The notes: a model not told the origin generated them from the sequence alone. A DNA stretch of 12,767 nucleotides from an uncultured Bacteriovoracaceae bacterium (GCA_937952395.1 CALFYV010000293.1:1-12767), one strand, 5' to 3'. Positions 1 to 6,162 are shown, counted from the stretch's first letter. Translations and numbers: made by a program.

Positions 1-13
1 ACTAGGGTGTAAG

Positions 14-1051
14 CTAAAGTTGATTTTCAAAATAGGTATGACTTCCCTCTGAACCCAAAACATTGATAATGCTTTTTATTTTTTTATTTTCTAAATGAAT
101 AACGGTATCCACATTTTTGCAGATTAAATTCAAAATAATTTCATAGCTTATGTCTTTGCTTTCAGAGAAGAGGCTGAACAGAAGCGCCATCCTTTGTAGA
201 GCATCTTCGGCGCTATTTGCGTGAAGGGAAGTCATCAGACCTTTGTGACCATTATTCATACTCAGTACAAAAGGGATAATTTCATCAGAACGAATTTCTC
301 CTAATATAATACGATCGGGGCTAATCCGAAGAGCATAAGCACAGAAATCTCTAAGCTTATTATTTTCATCCTGTAAAAAATGAGTGGCATAATCTGAGTG
401 GTTATAAAGCTCATGAGTATCCTCAAGGATACAAAGGTGTTCATTTTTATCAACGCAGTTAATAAGAGTTCTTAAAAAAGTCGTTTTACCAGAACCTGTC
501 GCCCCTGAGACAATAATATTTTTTTTGGAATGAATCAGTTCATGGCAAAAAGATTGTTGCTCACTGGTTAAACCAAAGTTTTCTAGAGATATAAACTCTT
601 TATGAGACACTCTCACAAAAAGCTTTGAAATTTGGTGGGCAGAAGTGATGTAGTGGGAAAGTGAAAACCGCAGTGCATGGTCATAGTATAAAGCCGTAAA
701 GCTGCAGAAGGGGTGAGTATAATTCCATTTTTGCGAATTTTTAAGTGCTAAAACCTCCAGAGATAATTGAAATTCTTGAGGATTGAGAATGATTTCACAA
801 TGACTTCTTCCTATGAGTGAGTAGAGGCATATTTTATTAGGCGCATGAATATGGATTTCTATAATATCTGGCTTTAGTAAATTTTTTAAATAATGTAGTT
901 CAAAGATATTCTCGTACCATTGCTTTAATTCTTCATAGTTAATTTGCATTCCCTCGTTATCATAAAGAAAATCCTCAAAAGAAGGTACATGCCCGTGTCC
1001 AATAGCATTTTTGACTAATGAATAACATTCTTCTCTTTGCGCTGAATTCAT
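14..1051 (-). CDS. cpaF: CpaF/TadA-type secretion ATPase of a Tad/Flp pilus
   Basis: This 345-residue protein is a cytoplasmic hexameric-type ATPase that would power pilus or pseudopilus assembly at the inner membrane. Visible motifs in order are Walker A GATGSGKTT (183-191), the Asp box ILEDTHEL (208-214), Walker B RIILGEIRS (247-255) and the His box GHKGLMTSLHA (268-278), the diagnostic order of the GspE/VirB11/CpaF superfamily. It is shorter than typical CpaF (about 450 residues) because the N-terminal region is reduced. The start ATG shares ATGA with the stop of the upstream secretin gene, so the two are probably translationally coupled, and a GGTGA-like SD lies inside the secretin end. 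The secretin neighbour and the Flp pilin at the head of the cluster favour CpaF over PilB, PilT or GspE. TadB/TadC-like platform genes would be expected beyond the window edge. Confidence 0.9.
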   Translation of the reverse strand: MNSAQREECYSLVKNAIGHGHVPSFEDFLYDNEGMQINYEELKQWYENIFELHYLKNLLKPDIIEIHIHAPNKICLYSLIGRSHCEIILNPQEFQLSLEVLALKNSQKWNYTHPFCSFTALYYDHALRFSLSHYITSAHQISKLFVRVSHKEFISLENFGLTSEQQSFCHELIHSKKNIIVSGATGSGKTTFLRTLINCVDKNEHLCILEDTHELYNHSDYATHFLQDENNKLRDFCAYALRISPDRIILGEIRSDEIIPFVLSMNNGHKGLMTSLHANSAEDALQRMALLFSLFSESKDISYEIILNLICKNVDTVIHLENKKIKSIINVLGSEGSHTYFENQL

Positions 1052-2310
1052 TTGCTCATCACCAAGTAGCCATAAATATGTTTGTAATTGTCGCGAGAAT
1101 TTGAAGACTGAAAAATCTTACCCAATAGAGGAATTGAACCCAAAATAGGCAGACTTTGTTTTTGAGAGCTAACGGTACGAAAGGCAATTTTAAATAAATG
1201 TATTGGCTTATCAAAATCCAAATAAAGTGACGAGCTCTCCTTTGACCCCTTGATGGCATTACTATCGGGAGAAGTGATTTCAGACTGATAAAAAAGAGAT
1301 GGTTTTCCGTGCTGGTTTTTTAGCCTGAGTTTTATTTTTAATCCAGCAAATTTCCAATCATTTTGCGCAACAAAATTTTGACCAGCTTGGGAGAATGAAT
1401 TAAAAGGGATGTCTGAGCCGACTTGAATAATCGCTTCTTTATTCATCTGCAGAACAGTTTCAGGTTCGGCTAAGGTAGAAACTTTAATATTATTATTGGC
1501 CAAAAAAATAATATTATTTTCAATTAAACTTCTTGCCCCAGAATCAAAAACACCACCGACTAAAGATTGCAGTTGAGACAATCCCAGCGAGAATTCCTCC
1601 CCATCAAGTCTCTCAAATTGTACTATCTTCATGCGTATTTTATAATTGATGGCCTTTTGTGAGTTATTACTTTCTACAAAATCAACGAAGTATTTTGCTT
1701 TTAAAACTTCAAGCTTTGTTTTTAAATTCTCGTCGCTATTATAAAGTGAGCATTCAATTTGAATGCTCACCTCATTATGACACTCAATTTGATAATAACC
1801 CTCACTCATTATTTGATCATAAATTTTAGCAATGAGTTTGTTGCGAAGTTCGAGGGAGAGAGAAGAGCGCACTAATAATTTTTCATTTTTCTCTTTTAAT
1901 AGCTTTTGAAGCACGAGATATTGGTGGATATTATTAAGCTTGCCATAGGTCCTGAGATAATTACCTTCTAACTTATATTCAATTTTCTCTTGGATAAGAA
2001 TTTGTTTAAGCTCTTCATTTTTCAGCTGTTGCCGCTTGTCGGTGACATAGACATGAAAAATTTGTTTTTTATCTCCTTGCCAAACAATTAGGTCACTAAA
2101 GCCAATAGATTTTCCTTTAATCATGAATTCTTGATCACCCTTCTGGTAGCTATGCCCTAGCACTTCTTTGTTTCCAATAGAAAATTTATCTAATTTCAAT
2201 AACTTAAATGATTTTTGCTCCCCTTTACCCAAAAAAATGCCTTCTTGTGCCCATAATGAGTGAGAAAAAAACAACACGAGGAGTAATAAAATTTTGACAG
2301 ACGATTTCAT
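1048..2310 (-). CDS. cpaC: CpaC/RcpA-like outer-membrane secretin
   Basis: This is the outer-membrane pore of the Tad/Flp system. From the ATG at 2310 it is 420 residues. A signal peptide (1-21, ending SLWA before QEG) is followed by a pilus-assembly N-domain (about 24-91, with IKGKSIGFSDLIVW) and a variable middle. The secretin domain (about 225-419) includes STLAEPETVL and the classic LPILGSIPLLGKIF block (387-400). The reading frame stays open upstream to an ATG at 2490, which has an AAGGAA sequence in front and would add 60 mostly hydrophobic residues. I prefer 2310 because it gives a normal signal peptide and because the added stretch is exactly antisense to a convincing plus-strand basic mini-gene. 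The weakness of this choice is that no clear SD precedes 2310. Its stop overlaps the cpaF start by four bases. No CpaE-like gene lies between secretin and ATPase. Confidence 0.85.
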   Translation of the reverse strand: MKSSVKILLLLVLFFSHSLWAQEGIFLGKGEQKSFKLLKLDKFSIGNKEVLGHSYQKGDQEFMIKGKSIGFSDLIVWQGDKKQIFHVYVTDKRQQLKNEELKQILIQEKIEYKLEGNYLRTYGKLNNIHQYLVLQKLLKEKNEKLLVRSSLSLELRNKLIAKIYDQIMSEGYYQIECHNEVSIQIECSLYNSDENLKTKLEVLKAKYFVDFVESNNSQKAINYKIRMKIVQFERLDGEEFSLGLSQLQSLVGGVFDSGARSLIENNIIFLANNNIKVSTLAEPETVLQMNKEAIIQVGSDIPFNSFSQAGQNFVAQNDWKFAGLKIKLRLKNQHGKPSLFYQSEITSPDSNAIKGSKESSSLYLDFDKPIHLFKIAFRTVSSQKQSLPILGSIPLLGKIFQSSNSRDNYKHIYGYLVMSK

Positions 2311-2322
2311 GAAAGATACATA
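2294..2322 (+). promoter_or_regulatory. Candidate promoter of the basic mini-gene
   Basis: A perfect TTGACA -35 (2294-2299) is followed after 17 bases by a weak -10, TACATA (2317-2322). It points at the mini-gene starting at 2360. The -35 lies inside the first codons of the secretin gene on the other strand. The call rests on pattern only. Confidence 0.4.
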
Positions 2323-2330
2323 TATGTGTC
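2315..2330. repeat. Operator-like palindrome between divergent starts
   Basis: GATACATATATGTGTC is a 16-base palindrome with one mismatched pair and a perfect ACATATATGT core (2318-2327). It sits between the secretin start (2310, minus strand) and the mini-gene start (2360, plus strand) and covers the candidate -10. It could be a regulator-binding site, but AT-rich palindromes also arise by chance. Confidence 0.3.
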
Positions 2331-2359
2331 TAATTTTACTAAATACTTTAGGGGTTTTT

Positions 2360-2485
2360 ATGGGTTCTCGTACGAAAAAAACAAATATTGTCCGCAAGAA
2401 TAAGTCGAGAAAATCTGGCAGAAGAAGAAAGAATGAAAATGCCAATAAAGGTACGACTCCAAAATTTGCTGTCCACCAAAAGTAA
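2360..2485 (+). CDS. Small highly basic protein (41 aa), function unknown
   Basis: This is a 41-residue ORF beginning MGSRTKKTNIVRKN and ending GTTPKFAVHQK. It is very rich in Arg and Lys, with a basic core at residues 6-30, then a short GTTPKF tail. The composition resembles small nucleic-acid-binding or ribosome-associated basic proteins, but I cannot assign a family. Support comes from an AGGGG SD at 2350-2354 (five bases before the ATG) and a perfect TTGACA upstream. It is encoded on the strand opposite the pilus cluster, in the gap between the secretin and the 97-residue exported protein gene, and stops 10 bases short of the end of that gene. The hydrophobic N-terminal extension readable on the other strand is what antisense of Lys/Arg codons would give. 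The alternative is that this ORF is the shadow and the secretin really starts at 2490. Confidence 0.55.
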   Translation: MGSRTKKTNIVRKNKSRKSGRRRKNENANKGTTPKFAVHQK

Positions 2486-2495
2486 ATCATAACTT

Positions 2496-2789
2496 TTATT
2501 CCTTTTTATCTTGTTTAAAAACTGAAAATGATTTTCTGAGCACTTCAGTTTTGGCGTTAAGTATTTCCATCTCGCCATTTTGACTCAAACAAATATGTAA
2601 AACATTGTCATAAGCTTGTGGGCATTCCTTAATAGCCTCTAATTTAATTAAAGAATTTGGAATTGCGTATTTCTCTTCTAGGATTTCTTGAACGCTTTGT
2701 GCTTGCTCTAAGTTGACATAAGAAATAGTGACTAAAGCCGCGTGATTCAGAGCAGACCAAATAAGAAGGAAAAAACTAAAACGAAACAT
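2496..2789 (-). CDS. Small exported protein of the Tad cluster, unknown
   Basis: The protein is 97 residues. It begins with a signal peptide (MFRFSFFLLIWSALNHAALV, hydrophobic to about residue 19). The mature part of about 78 residues has two cysteines, in KECPQ and HICLS, that could form a disulfide, and ends in a charged tail. I chose the ATG at 2789 because AAGGAG (2796-2801) lies six bases upstream; a GTG at 2792 is too close to that site. The gene overlaps the end of the preceding CpaB-like gene by 14 bases, so coupling is likely. Its place between the CpaB-like gene and the secretin suggests a periplasmic accessory role, for example with the secretin, but no family is recognised. Confidence 0.7.
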   Translation of the reverse strand: MFRFSFFLLIWSALNHAALVTISYVNLEQAQSVQEILEEKYAIPNSLIKLEAIKECPQAYDNVLHICLSQNGEMEILNAKTEVLRKSFSVFKQDKKE

Positions 2790-3222
2790 CACTTACTCCT
2801 TGTGCATTATTTAATTTGAAAGAAAATTCTTTGGGGTAAATTTCAAAGATTTGGTGAGGGGAATAGAAGAAGCTTAATCTGTCATTCAGCACATCAATCG
2901 TGACTATAGAAAAACGTTCCTTGGATTCATCTAGAAAACTCTCTTGTGAATTATTTTGTTCAACTAGGAAAATATCAGTTTCGGTTTTTTGTACTTTAGG
3001 GTCATAAATAACCACTTGTTTATTTTTAACAAAAGGAGTGTGCAGGAATGCTTTTATTTGAACTTGAGAATAACCAACACGTGTAGAGTTCACTTCTACT
3101 TGCTCAGGACCAAAAAATAATAAATAGAATAAGAAATGAGAAGTAATGATCAAGATAATGAATTTAATCACAAACGGTTTGTTTTGTATGAGTAGGTTTT
3201 TAAAATCAATAATCGTTTTCAT
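2776..3222 (-). CDS. Membrane-anchored protein, possible short CpaB/RcpC-like
   Basis: The product is 148 residues. A short basic N-terminus is followed by one transmembrane segment (about 18-37) and a periplasmic domain of about 110 residues. The stretch VKNKQVVIYDPKVQKTETD and the later SIVTIDVLNDRL loosely recall the RcpC/CpaB layout, and the position just before the secretin is where cpaB normally lies. CpaB is usually about 250-300 residues, so this would be a strongly shortened form lacking a clear SAF domain. The ATG at 3222 has AAAGGA upstream at good spacing. An upstream in-frame start at 3288 would add 22 residues and overlap the previous gene more. The start overlaps the end of the prepilin-like gene by 17 bases. 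The CpaB assignment is inference from position and weak similarity. Confidence 0.65.
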   Translation of the reverse strand: MKTIIDFKNLLIQNKPFVIKFIILIITSHFLFYLLFFGPEQVEVNSTRVGYSQVQIKAFLHTPFVKNKQVVIYDPKVQKTETDIFLVEQNNSQESFLDESKERFSIVTIDVLNDRLSFFYSPHQIFEIYPKEFSFKLNNAQGVSDVSF

Positions 3223-3445
3223 TCCACTTCCTTTGAAAACGCTGGGCAGATTCTTTAAACTTATTTTGAAAAATTTTGTGAACTCCATAAAAACCCATAA
3301 GAAATAAACTCATAAAAGATAACCAGAGAAGGGATTCTACTAGGGCAAAACCATTCCTTCGATTTGGAAACGGACATCTCGGTCTATTGCACTTTGTAGA
3401 GAGTAATAGATTTTCAAGATATTCTTTTCTCTCTGGGCCAGACAC
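3206..3445 (-). CDS. TadE/type IV prepilin-like small protein, start uncertain
   Basis: The recognisable part is NRRNG followed by FALVESLLWLSFMSLFLMGF. A basic leader ends in Gly, Phe follows, Glu is at +5, and a hydrophobic helix of about 20 residues comes next. That is the prepilin-peptidase (G|F...E) and TadE-type anchor signature. About 25 charged residues follow the helix. The start is a problem. No ATG lies in frame before the leader; the nearest is inside the helix. The best option is a GTG at 3445 with AAGGA seven bases upstream. That gives a 79-residue product with an unusually long 32-residue leader, overlapping the preceding gene by 106 bases. Reinitiation or a -1 frameshift from the preceding gene, which stops at 3340, is possible. 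The pilin-like character is well supported; the exact start is not. Confidence 0.6.
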   Translation of the reverse strand: MSGPERKEYLENLLLSTKCNRPRCPFPNRRNGFALVESLLWLSFMSLFLMGFYGVHKIFQNKFKESAQRFQRKWNENDY

Positions 3446-3915
3446 GTCCAATTCCTTTTCTTTAAAAGTAGTGATTTATTATTAGGATCTCGTTGATAAG
3501 AAATCCCAGCTACTTTGTAAGGGACTATGGCCGAACAATGAATCTTTGCACAGCTTTTAGCTTTTATTTCAAAAATATTTTTCAAATAAGAAACAAGCTC
3601 TATATTTTGTTTCACAATAATAGCTTTGATTGCTAGATCTTTAGCTGCCTTAAGTGTTGCTCCACCTGGAACAAAAACAACCAGGTCAGCAGCTCTCGGG
3701 TATTTAAGAATAAGGTTTAATTTATTGGTGGAGTTTATATAATTCTGAGTTAATCGATTAAATTTTTTAGCACAGAGATAAAAATCAAATTTACTCTGAA
3801 TTTTATTAAACTCGACAATATGCGAATACACAAAATGAATAAAAAGGATGCTGCTTAGAAATAAAAGTAAAACTCCAATTGAATGGATACTACCTTTTTG
3901 ATTGAGTGAAATCAT
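3340..3915 (-). CDS. TadG/TadE-like anchored protein
   Basis: This 191-residue protein begins MISLNQKGSIHSIGVLLL. A Lys-Gly junction is followed by a transmembrane helix (about 10-32), the layout of TadE/TadG-family minor pilin-like proteins, but the +5 Glu of true prepilins is absent. The extracytoplasmic part has several cysteines, including the pair in SCAKIHC, and a glycine-containing hydrophobic stretch VVFVPGGATLKAAKD. It overlaps the preceding 94-residue gene by 26 bases, and its own 3' end is overlapped by the prepilin-like gene. No strong SD precedes the ATG, so translation probably depends on coupling. I cannot name the family with certainty; TadG-like is inferred from anchor style and position. 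Confidence 0.6.
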   Translation of the reverse strand: MISLNQKGSIHSIGVLLLFLSSILFIHFVYSHIVEFNKIQSKFDFYLCAKKFNRLTQNYINSTNKLNLILKYPRAADLVVFVPGGATLKAAKDLAIKAIIVKQNIELVSYLKNIFEIKAKSCAKIHCSAIVPYKVAGISYQRDPNNKSLLLKKRNWTCLAQREKNILKIYYSLQSAIDRDVRFQIEGMVLP

Positions 3916-4174
3916 TGGTAAGTGAAAACTGAATGTCTATTGGTTTATAAGTTGATAAGATCTTAATCGATTGTGCGCTGTTGGTTTGAATCATCATCTT
4001 ACATTCTTTCACTTTTTGTGGCAGCGAGTTTTGTTTAAGCAACGAATACTGTAAGTAATCGATTCCTTTTTTCTGGGCCCTGAAAACACAATTGGAATAT
4101 TGGGCAAAGTGAAAGAGGTAGCCAAAGAAAACAACGAGTAGTGTGGCACTAGAAATAGTCTTAAAAATAAACAT
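3890..4174 (-). CDS. Small membrane-anchored protein after the Flp pilin, unknown
   Basis: The product is 94 residues. An N-terminal hydrophobic helix (about 7-25) serves as signal anchor or signal peptide and is followed by about 65 mostly polar residues with two cysteines, in SNCVF and KECKM. There is no prepilin G|x4E motif. The ATG lies one base after the stop of the Flp pilin gene, and AAGGTG six bases upstream overlaps the pilin 3' end, so the two are almost certainly co-expressed. In many Tad loci a prepilin peptidase (TadV/CpaA) follows flp, but this protein is too short and lacks the aspartate motifs of that family, so it is something else. A minor pilin-like or assembly accessory role is possible. 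Confidence 0.65.
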   Translation of the reverse strand: MFIFKTISSATLLVVFFGYLFHFAQYSNCVFRAQKKGIDYLQYSLLKQNSLPQKVKECKMMIQTNSAQSIKILSTYKPIDIQFSLTNDFTQSKR

Positions 4175-4175
4175 T

Positions 4176-4346
4176 TTAGTTCACCTTAATATTTTGAGTT
4201 ATTTGTTCTTTCATATACTCAATTCTTTTTTTGAGGACTTTTCCAAAACTTCCCACTGTGGCCAGGCAAAAAATTCCAATTAAACTGGCCAGAATGATGT
4301 ACTCCATAATTCCTTGACCTTTTTGGTTTGAGATAATCTTTTTCAT
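4176..4346 (-). CDS. flp: Flp-type pilin
   Basis: The product is 56 residues, the usual size of Flp major pilins. The N-terminus MKKIISNQKG is a short basic leader. Prepilin peptidase would cut after Gly10, leaving QGIMEYIILASLIGIFCLAT, which has Glu at +5 followed by Tyr, the Flp signature. The single hydrophobic helix is followed by a basic, amphipathic C-terminus. The frame is open upstream for 27 more codons, but the ATG at 4346 has AAGGAG eight bases before it and gives a textbook leader. This is the first gene of the minus-strand cluster, so the promoter should lie between 4347 and about 4490, although I could not pick a convincing -35/-10 pair there. The protein would be polymerised by the ATPase and pass through the secretin encoded downstream. 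Confidence 0.85.
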   Translation of the reverse strand: MKKIISNQKGQGIMEYIILASLIGIFCLATVGSFGKVLKKRIEYMKEQITQNIKVN

Positions 4347-4442
4347 TTTTAATTCTCCTTTATTGCGATTGGCACGCGTTATGATGAGTTGATATAATGC
4401 TTGATTCATTTGCACAATTAAACTCAAGCCTCTAAAAAAAAC

Positions 4443-4460
4443 TTTTTCATAAATGAAAAA
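4443..4460. repeat. Perfect inverted repeat between flp and the SPOR gene
   Basis: TTTTTCAT-AA-ATGAAAAA is an 8+2+8 perfect inverted repeat. It sits about 97 bases upstream of the flp start and 67 bases upstream of the SPOR gene start, which diverge. Its position suits an operator for one or both genes. It is AT-rich and lacks a GC stem, so a terminator is less likely. Confidence 0.35.
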
Positions 4461-4526
4461 TAGATATTCTTTTCCGTGTAATTATGGCCATTGCGGCAAA
4501 GGCCAGACCAGATTACAATTAGTTAT

Positions 4527-5192
4527 ATGGAAGAAAAAAGTAAACTCTTCGTCTTTGATAGATTAGAAGTCGTTATTATCTTTTTGTTTATGGTCGTTCT
4601 CGCCGTGACTTGCTTTACCCTAGGGGTAAGTATCGGCAAGAAGTTTGCTATTCGTTCTGCAGGAATTATTCCTGAGGATCAGCAAAATATTATTCTTAAA
4701 TCTAAAACAGAAGAATACGTTGATGAGGTTATTGAAGAGAATAAAAACGAAATGGTTGAAGAGAAAGCCAAGTCAGACAGTCTCGCCGGTAATACTATAA
4801 AAAGACTTACCGAAGAATTTGAAGAGTTGGATGAGAATACAGAAAATCCCTCAGAAGCAACGAAAAAGGTTTTAGAAGGAACAAAAGATGCACCAGCTCC
4901 TAAAGCTGCGGCAACAGCTCCTGCAAAAAACGAAGACGAATCAAGTCTTGTAGGCAAATTTACTATTCAATTAGGCTCTTATCAAAATTTAGAAGATGCT
5001 AAAAACTTCGCTGATGGTTTTACTGTCCGCGGTTATAATCCCATTATTAACGAAGTGAAGTTAGGTGGACGTGGTATTTGGTACCGAGTAAGCCTAGGGC
5101 TCTTTGAAAATATGAATGAGGCTAAAGAATATATCCAAAAAGAGAAGTCTCTCTTTCAAGGCCAGAACTATATCATCGCTGAGATTAAGTAG
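4527..5192 (+). CDS. SPOR-domain membrane-anchored envelope protein
   Basis: The product is 221 residues from the ATG at 4527. A short cytoplasmic N-terminus MEEKSKLFVFDRLEV leads into one transmembrane helix (about 15-37). A long acidic, Glu-rich linker and an Ala/Pro-rich stretch (about 122-134) follow, and a C-terminal SPOR domain (about 143-221) opens with GKFTIQLGSYQNLEDAKNFA. SPOR domains bind denuded glycan strands in septal peptidoglycan, so the protein probably acts in cell division or envelope remodelling, as FtsN- and DedD-like proteins do. No strong SD is visible. A TTG at 4491 is in frame but gives an unlikely N-terminus. A 12-codon ORF (4484-4522) in another frame ends just upstream. 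The gene diverges from the pilus cluster and may be unrelated to it. Confidence 0.85.
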   Translation: MEEKSKLFVFDRLEVVIIFLFMVVLAVTCFTLGVSIGKKFAIRSAGIIPEDQQNIILKSKTEEYVDEVIEENKNEMVEEKAKSDSLAGNTIKRLTEEFEELDENTENPSEATKKVLEGTKDAPAPKAAATAPAKNEDESSLVGKFTIQLGSYQNLEDAKNFADGFTVRGYNPIINEVKLGGRGIWYRVSLGLFENMNEAKEYIQKEKSLFQGQNYIIAEIK

Positions 5193-5205
5193 TTTTAACT
5201 CTTTC

Positions 5206-5691
5206 TTAAATATTATCGATATTACAAGTTATCTTGGCTTGTTTGTGTTCATTGTCACTTGAATCATAATAACTAATCGCAACACTGGTTTTTAATCCAG
5301 TGGCTTCTGATTCGGCTCGTAAAAAACGATGCTGAAAACGATCTTCTAAATCTAAATAAAGATCGAAGTTTTGTGATTCTAAATTAAATTTTCCAACAAA
5401 TGTAAATATGTACTGATTGGAAGTGGTGTCTCCAGAAACTAAATGGGAGTCAATTCTATCTTCGACCATAAAGCCTTCAAGTGAGTAGATATAATTTTCG
5501 ATGGGCTTGGTTTTGGCGTAAATTGCCTTTGAATTTAAGTTAATCTTCTCATATAAGCATCTTAAAACAGCAATTGGCTCCTTATCTTTATCAGGATTAC
5601 CACTAATGGCTATTTCAACTTGTGAGAATGATTTTTTTGCAAATACAAATATTGATGTTAATGCAATTAAGCTAAGTAATAATTTATTCAT
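5206..5691 (-). CDS. Exported protein of unknown function (161 aa)
   Basis: The protein has a clear signal peptide (Lys then LLLSLIALTSIFVFA, with cleavage possible after about residue 18 or 23). The mature part of about 140 residues is rich in beta-prone stretches and charged residues, with two cysteines at 45 and 156 that could pair. The start ATG has AGGGAA about eight bases upstream. It lies 36 bases downstream of another exported-protein gene on the same strand, so the two may be co-transcribed. Its end converges with the SPOR gene 13 bases away. No family is recognised. A secreted or periplasmic beta-rich protein is the most that can be said. Confidence 0.7.
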   Translation of the reverse strand: MNKLLLSLIALTSIFVFAKKSFSQVEIAISGNPDKDKEPIAVLRCLYEKINLNSKAIYAKTKPIENYIYSLEGFMVEDRIDSHLVSGDTTSNQYIFTFVGKFNLESQNFDLYLDLEDRFQHRFLRAESEATGLKTSVAISYYDSSDNEHKQAKITCNIDNI

Positions 5692-5727
5692 AATAATTTC
5701 CCTATGCTTTGTTTACTTGAGCGATGA

Positions 5728-6120
5728 TTATTCTAAACCAAATCCAACTTCCCCAACTCTATAAAACACATCTACCGAGCCCATTCGGAATGTATCAGTA
5801 GTAAGAGTAATTATTTCTGCGTGACCCACGTTGTTTGTGCCGTAAAAATATAAGCCATTCTCAGAGGTAAAATGTGTTGGACCTGCGTAAGAGCACCAAT
5901 AAGAAGGAGGACTAATCTTATTAATCTCAATATATTTCTCACCAAATTTTTCCCACGTAATATCGATCGATTTTCCTGGTTCACTTGAAAAAACTCTCAT
6001 GACACAGCCAGGTAAACTTCGCATGACATAACTTCCTGTTTTTAAAGTTGGTTTGCAAGAATCTTGAGCATTCGTAAGAGTTGTTAAAAACATAAATAGT
6101 AAAATAAAATAAGCCTTCAC
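5728..6120 (-). CDS. Exported protein of unknown function (130 aa), GTG start
   Basis: The signal peptide MKAYFILLFMFLTTLTNA is probably cut before QDS. The mature part has three cysteines (22, 39, 76), several Gly and aromatic residues, and alternating beta-type stretches such as GLYFYGTNNVGHAEIITLTTD. The odd number of cysteines leaves one unpaired unless it links to a partner. The GTG start at 6120 is well supported by a strong AAGGAGG with five bases of spacing, one of the best SD sites in the window. It is probably the first gene of a two-gene unit with the exported protein downstream. No family is recognised. Confidence 0.7.
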   Translation of the reverse strand: MKAYFILLFMFLTTLTNAQDSCKPTLKTGSYVMRSLPGCVMRVFSSEPGKSIDITWEKFGEKYIEINKISPPSYWCSYAGPTHFTSENGLYFYGTNNVGHAEIITLTTDTFRMGSVDVFYRVGEVGFGLE

Positions 6121-6145
6121 TTTAGCCTCCTTAATTTTTCAAAAT

Positions 6146-6162
6146 AAAAACTAATAGTTTTT
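6146..6162. repeat. Short inverted repeat upstream of the GTG-start gene
   Basis: AAAAACT-AAT-AGTTTTT is a 7+3+7 perfect inverted repeat about 26 bases upstream of the gene that starts at 6120. It could lie in the leader or promoter of that gene, but it is AT-rich and may be chance. Confidence 0.2.

Noticed and set aside
1059..1259. Second minus-strand ORF inside the secretin gene
   Set aside because: It lies wholly in another frame of the conserved secretin domain and has no SD or family likeness.
2348..2578. 76-codon minus-strand ORF across the secretin and exported-protein junction
   Set aside because: Overlaps two better supported genes out of frame and lacks coherent domain character.
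4368..4384. Sigma-54-like TGGCAC element
   Set aside because: The second half (TTGC) is missing at the required spacing and the orientation points away from flp.
4347..4427. 27-residue N-terminal extension of the Flp pilin
   Set aside because: The ATG at 4346 has AAGGAG at good spacing and gives a standard short prepilin leader; the extension has neither.
4679..4957. 92-codon Ser/Ala-rich ORF on the minus strand
   Set aside because: Antisense shadow of the acidic linker of the SPOR protein.
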